Assembly (NCBI GenBank): GCA_029863825.1
Contig: JAOTUP010000107.1
Coordinates: 1 to 6,859, forward strand
Source: Acidobacteriota bacterium
GTDB lineage: Bacteria > Acidobacteriota > Thermoanaerobaculia > Multivoradales > JAHEKO01
Direction of reading: 5' to 3'
DNA length: 6,859 bases
This document shows positions 4,518 through 6,859 of the stretch, in pieces; positions within the stretch are counted from its first letter, which is position 1, and every line of letters begins with the position of its first letter. The translations under genes were made by a program, and so were the position numbers. Under the pieces are notes generated by a model, which was not told the origin of the DNA, did no database searches, and saw only the letters and a list, made by a program, of their open reading frames with translations.

Positions 4518-6859
4518 ATGATGACGGTAAAGGTTGTCAAGAGGACAGGTGAGATTGCGGTCTTCGACAAGGAGCGGATTCGTACCGCCATGTTGAAGGC
4601 TGTCGAAGCCACTGGCAAAGAGCTTTCGGTAGAAGAAGTCGACACGGTTGTCGATGCGGTTGTCGAAGAGATCGAGTGTCGCTTCGTTGATTTCTATCCG
4701 AACGTCGAGAACATCCAGGATGTGGTTGAAAAGCACTTGGTGCTGAGTCGTCACTTCGAAGTGGCGAAGGCGTACATCCTCTACCGAGATGATCGAAGGA
4801 AGGTTCGGGAGCAGGCCAAGCGGCGGGCGATCGAGGATGCTCGTCTCGGCAAGCTGACGGTAATGAAGCGAGACGGCCGCATGGCGCTCTTCAATGTCAA
4901 GAAGGTGGAGCAGAGCATGCGCCGAACCGCCGGCGATGATCTTGCCGCGGTGGTCGACTTTCACGCTTTGGCGCTCGAAGTGATCAACAACGTCTACGAC
5001 CAGATCCCGACGCCACAGATTGATCAAGCGATGGTTCTTGCGACTGCGTCGTTCATCGAGCGCGAGCCCGCGTACAGCTACCTGGCGGCCCGATTGCTGC
5101 TCCAAAAGCTGCGCAAGGAAGTTATGGGACGTTCGCTCAAGGACGGCGACATCGACGCTGCCTATCGCGCAACCTTCGTTCGGAACCTCGAGACCGGTAT
5201 CGCCGACGGCGTCTTCGACGCTCGTCTTGCAGACTTCGATCTTGAATTGCTGGCGGCCAGTCTGAAACCGGAGCGGGATGATCTGTTCCAGTACCTTGGT
5301 GTTCAGACTCTGTACGACCGCTACTTCGTGCGTCGGGATGGTCAGTGCGTTGAAATGCCGCAGTCGTTTTGGATGCGCGTGGCAATGGGTCTGGCGATCG
5401 AAGAAGACGACCGCAACGCGAGAGCGCTGGAGTTCTACGAGCTCATGTCGAAGCTCAACTACGTACCGTCGACGCCGACACTCTTCCACGCGGGAACGGT
5501 TCGGCCGCAGCTGTCGTCCTGCTATCTGACGACGATATCGGACGATCTCGAGCACATCTTCAAGTCACTCGGCCAGAACGCCCAGCTTTCCAAGTGGTCG
5601 GGCGGCTTGGGAAACGACTGGTCGAGCATCCGCGCCACCGGCGCCGCGATTCACAGCACCAAGGTCGAGAGTCAGGGGGTGATTCCCTTCCTCAAGATCG
5701 CAAACGATGTGACGATGGCGATCAATCGGAGCGGCAAGAGGCGCGGCGCCACGTGTGCCTACCTCGAGACCTGGCATTACGACATCGAGGATTTCCTCGA
5801 TCTGAGGCGCAATACCGGCGACGACAGACGGCGTACTCACGACATGAACACCGCCAACTGGATTCCTGACCTCTTTGTGAAGAGAGTCATGGAGGATGGA
5901 AGGTGGACGCTGTTCTCGCCCGATGAGACACCGGATCTGCACGAGACGTACGGTAGAGAATTCGAGCGCCGTTATGTCGAATATGAGGCCAGAGCCGAGC
6001 GTGGCGAGATGCGACTTTTCAAGAATGTTTCGGCGACCGCGCTGTGGCGCAAGATGCTGACCATGCTGTTCGAGACCGGACATCCGTGGATCACCTTCAA
6101 GGACGCCTGCAACCTCAGGTCGCCGCAGGATCATGTGGGCGTGATTCACAGCTCCAACCTGTGCACCGAGATTACGTTGAATACTTCTGCCCATGAAACG
6201 GCGGTCTGCAATCTGGGGTCGGTCAACCTGGCACGCCATATCGTCGATGGCAGGCTCGACAGCGAGCGATTGGCAACGACGGTGAAGACGGCAATGCGCA
6301 TGCTCGATAACGTGATCGACATCAACTTCTACCCGACACCGGAGGCTCGGGTCTCGAATATGGCGCACCGGCCGGTCGGTCTCGGCGCGATGGGTTTTCA
6401 GGATGCTCTCTTCAAGATGGACATTCCGTTCGAGGATCCGCGAGCCCTGGAGCTTGCGGATGAGACGATGGAGCTGATCTCCTACAACGCGATCCTCGCC
6501 TCCTCGGTGCTCGCCGAGGAGCGCGGAACATATCCGTCCTTTACGGGCTCGAAGTGGGATCGTGGCATCTTTCCGCTCGACACCTTGGATTTGCTCGAGG
6601 GTGAGCGCGGCGTTCCGGTGGAGGTGTCGCGGGCTTCACGTCTGGATTGGCAGCCGGTCCGCGAACATGTGCGGCGGCACGGTATGCGCAACTCGAACAC
6701 CATGGCTATCGCACCGACGGCGACGATCTCGAACATCTCAGGCTGCTTCCCGTGCATCGAGCCGATCTATAAGAACATCTACGTCAAGGCCAACATCAGT
6801 GGGGAGTTCACGGTCGTGAACGCGTATCTGGTTGAAGATCTGACGAGGCTGGGACTGTG
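4518..6859 (+). CDS. nrdA: Class I ribonucleoside-diphosphate reductase, alpha subunit (3' end outside window)
   Basis: Reduces ribonucleoside diphosphates to deoxyribonucleotides for DNA synthesis, with a radical-generating beta subunit (NrdB, not in the window). About 780 codons are present, open without frameshift to the window edge. Two tandem ATP cones (about residues 4-93 and 113-202) are the N-terminal allosteric sites. The barrel follows, with SSCYL (Cys335, first redox cysteine), WSGGLGNDWSSIRATGA, the active site NLCTE (Asn547, thiyl Cys549, Glu551), VCNLGS (Cys564, second redox cysteine) and the substrate-phosphate loop PTATIS at 733. NLCTE rather than NPCGE points to class I, not B12-dependent class II. 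The radical-relay tyrosines and C-terminal cysteine pair lie beyond the window. ATG 4518 is followed by a second ATG at 4521; GGGGAGG at 4498-4504 is the likely ribosome binding site, slightly distant. Two NrdR-like sites and an intrinsic terminator lie upstream. Confidence 0.95.
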   Translation, partial: MMTVKVVKRTGEIAVFDKERIRTAMLKAVEATGKELSVEEVDTVVDAVVEEIECRFVDFYPNVENIQDVVEKHLVLSRHFEVAKAYILYRDDRRKVREQAKRRAIEDARLGKLTVMKRDGRMALFNVKKVEQSMRRTAGDDLAAVVDFHALALEVINNVYDQIPTPQIDQAMVLATASFIEREPAYSYLAARLLLQKLRKEVMGRSLKDGDIDAAYRATFVRNLETGIADGVFDARLADFDLELLAASLKPERDDLFQYLGVQTLYDRYFVRRDGQCVEMPQSFWMRVAMGLAIEEDDRNARALEFYELMSKLNYVPSTPTLFHAGTVRPQLSSCYLTTISDDLEHIFKSLGQNAQLSKWSGGLGNDWSSIRATGAAIHSTKVESQGVIPFLKIANDVTMAINRSGKRRGATCAYLETWHYDIEDFLDLRRNTGDDRRRTHDMNTANWIPDLFVKRVMEDGRWTLFSPDETPDLHETYGREFERRYVEYEARAERGEMRLFKNVSATALWRKMLTMLFETGHPWITFKDACNLRSPQDHVGVIHSSNLCTEITLNTSAHETAVCNLGSVNLARHIVDGRLDSERLATTVKTAMRMLDNVIDINFYPTPEARVSNMAHRPVGLGAMGFQDALFKMDIPFEDPRALELADETMELISYNAILASSVLAEERGTYPSFTGSKWDRGIFPLDTLDLLEGERGVPVEVSRASRLDWQPVREHVRRHGMRNSNTMAIAPTATISNISGCFPCIEPIYKNIYVKANISGEFTVVNAYLVEDLTRLGL

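Noticed and set aside
4431..5555. Long antisense open frame of 374 codons opposite the start of nrdA.
   Set aside because: It runs across the terminator and the conserved nrdA coding sequence, has no recognisable motif, and its composition is that of a reverse-strand shadow.
5565..6368. Antisense open frame of 267 codons opposite nrdA.
   Set aside because: It mirrors conserved catalytic segments of nrdA and has no independent start signal or domain.

Overview
The window looks like chromosomal DNA from a GC-rich Gram-negative bacterium. The evidence is an outer-membrane TonB-dependent receptor, an exported iron-binding protein with a short hydrophobic signal, and GC-rich third codon positions throughout. 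No gene pins down the phylum; Proteobacteria or Acidobacteria-like lineages would both fit. All genes I can support lie on the + strand, and I see no mobile element, CRISPR array, tRNA or rRNA.

Positions 1-4028 form an iron-acquisition operon. It starts with the last 93 codons of a FecA-like TonB-dependent receptor. A ferric-iron binding protein (FbpA type), a fused double-domain permease (FbpB type) and an ATPase (FbpC type) follow. The receptor would bring a ferric complex across the outer membrane. FbpA would capture Fe(III) in the periplasm, and FbpB with FbpC would pump it into the cytoplasm. The receptor/FbpA and FbpB/FbpC junctions are both 4-base GTGA stop/start overlaps, and only 18 bases separate fbpA from fbpB, so the genes are probably cotranscribed and translationally coupled. 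The operon promoter lies upstream of the window.

Positions 4029-4517 are a 489-base gap that holds the control region of the next gene. It contains a sigma70-type promoter (TTGACA, 17-base spacer, TATTTT) and two NrdR-box-like sites 32 bases apart, the second overlapping the -10 element. Next comes a leader of about 255 nucleotides with strong hairpins and a 31-codon open reading frame that has a good ribosome binding site. Its stop codon directly abuts a perfect 11-bp terminator hairpin followed by seven T.

From 4518 to the window end runs the class I ribonucleotide reductase large subunit (nrdA), with two tandem ATP cones and the expected catalytic cysteines. Its C-terminus is outside the window. 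The most notable feature is that the terminator stands between the NrdR-controlled promoter and nrdA. Transcripts must read through it, which suggests a second, attenuation-like layer of control or an embedded small RNA.
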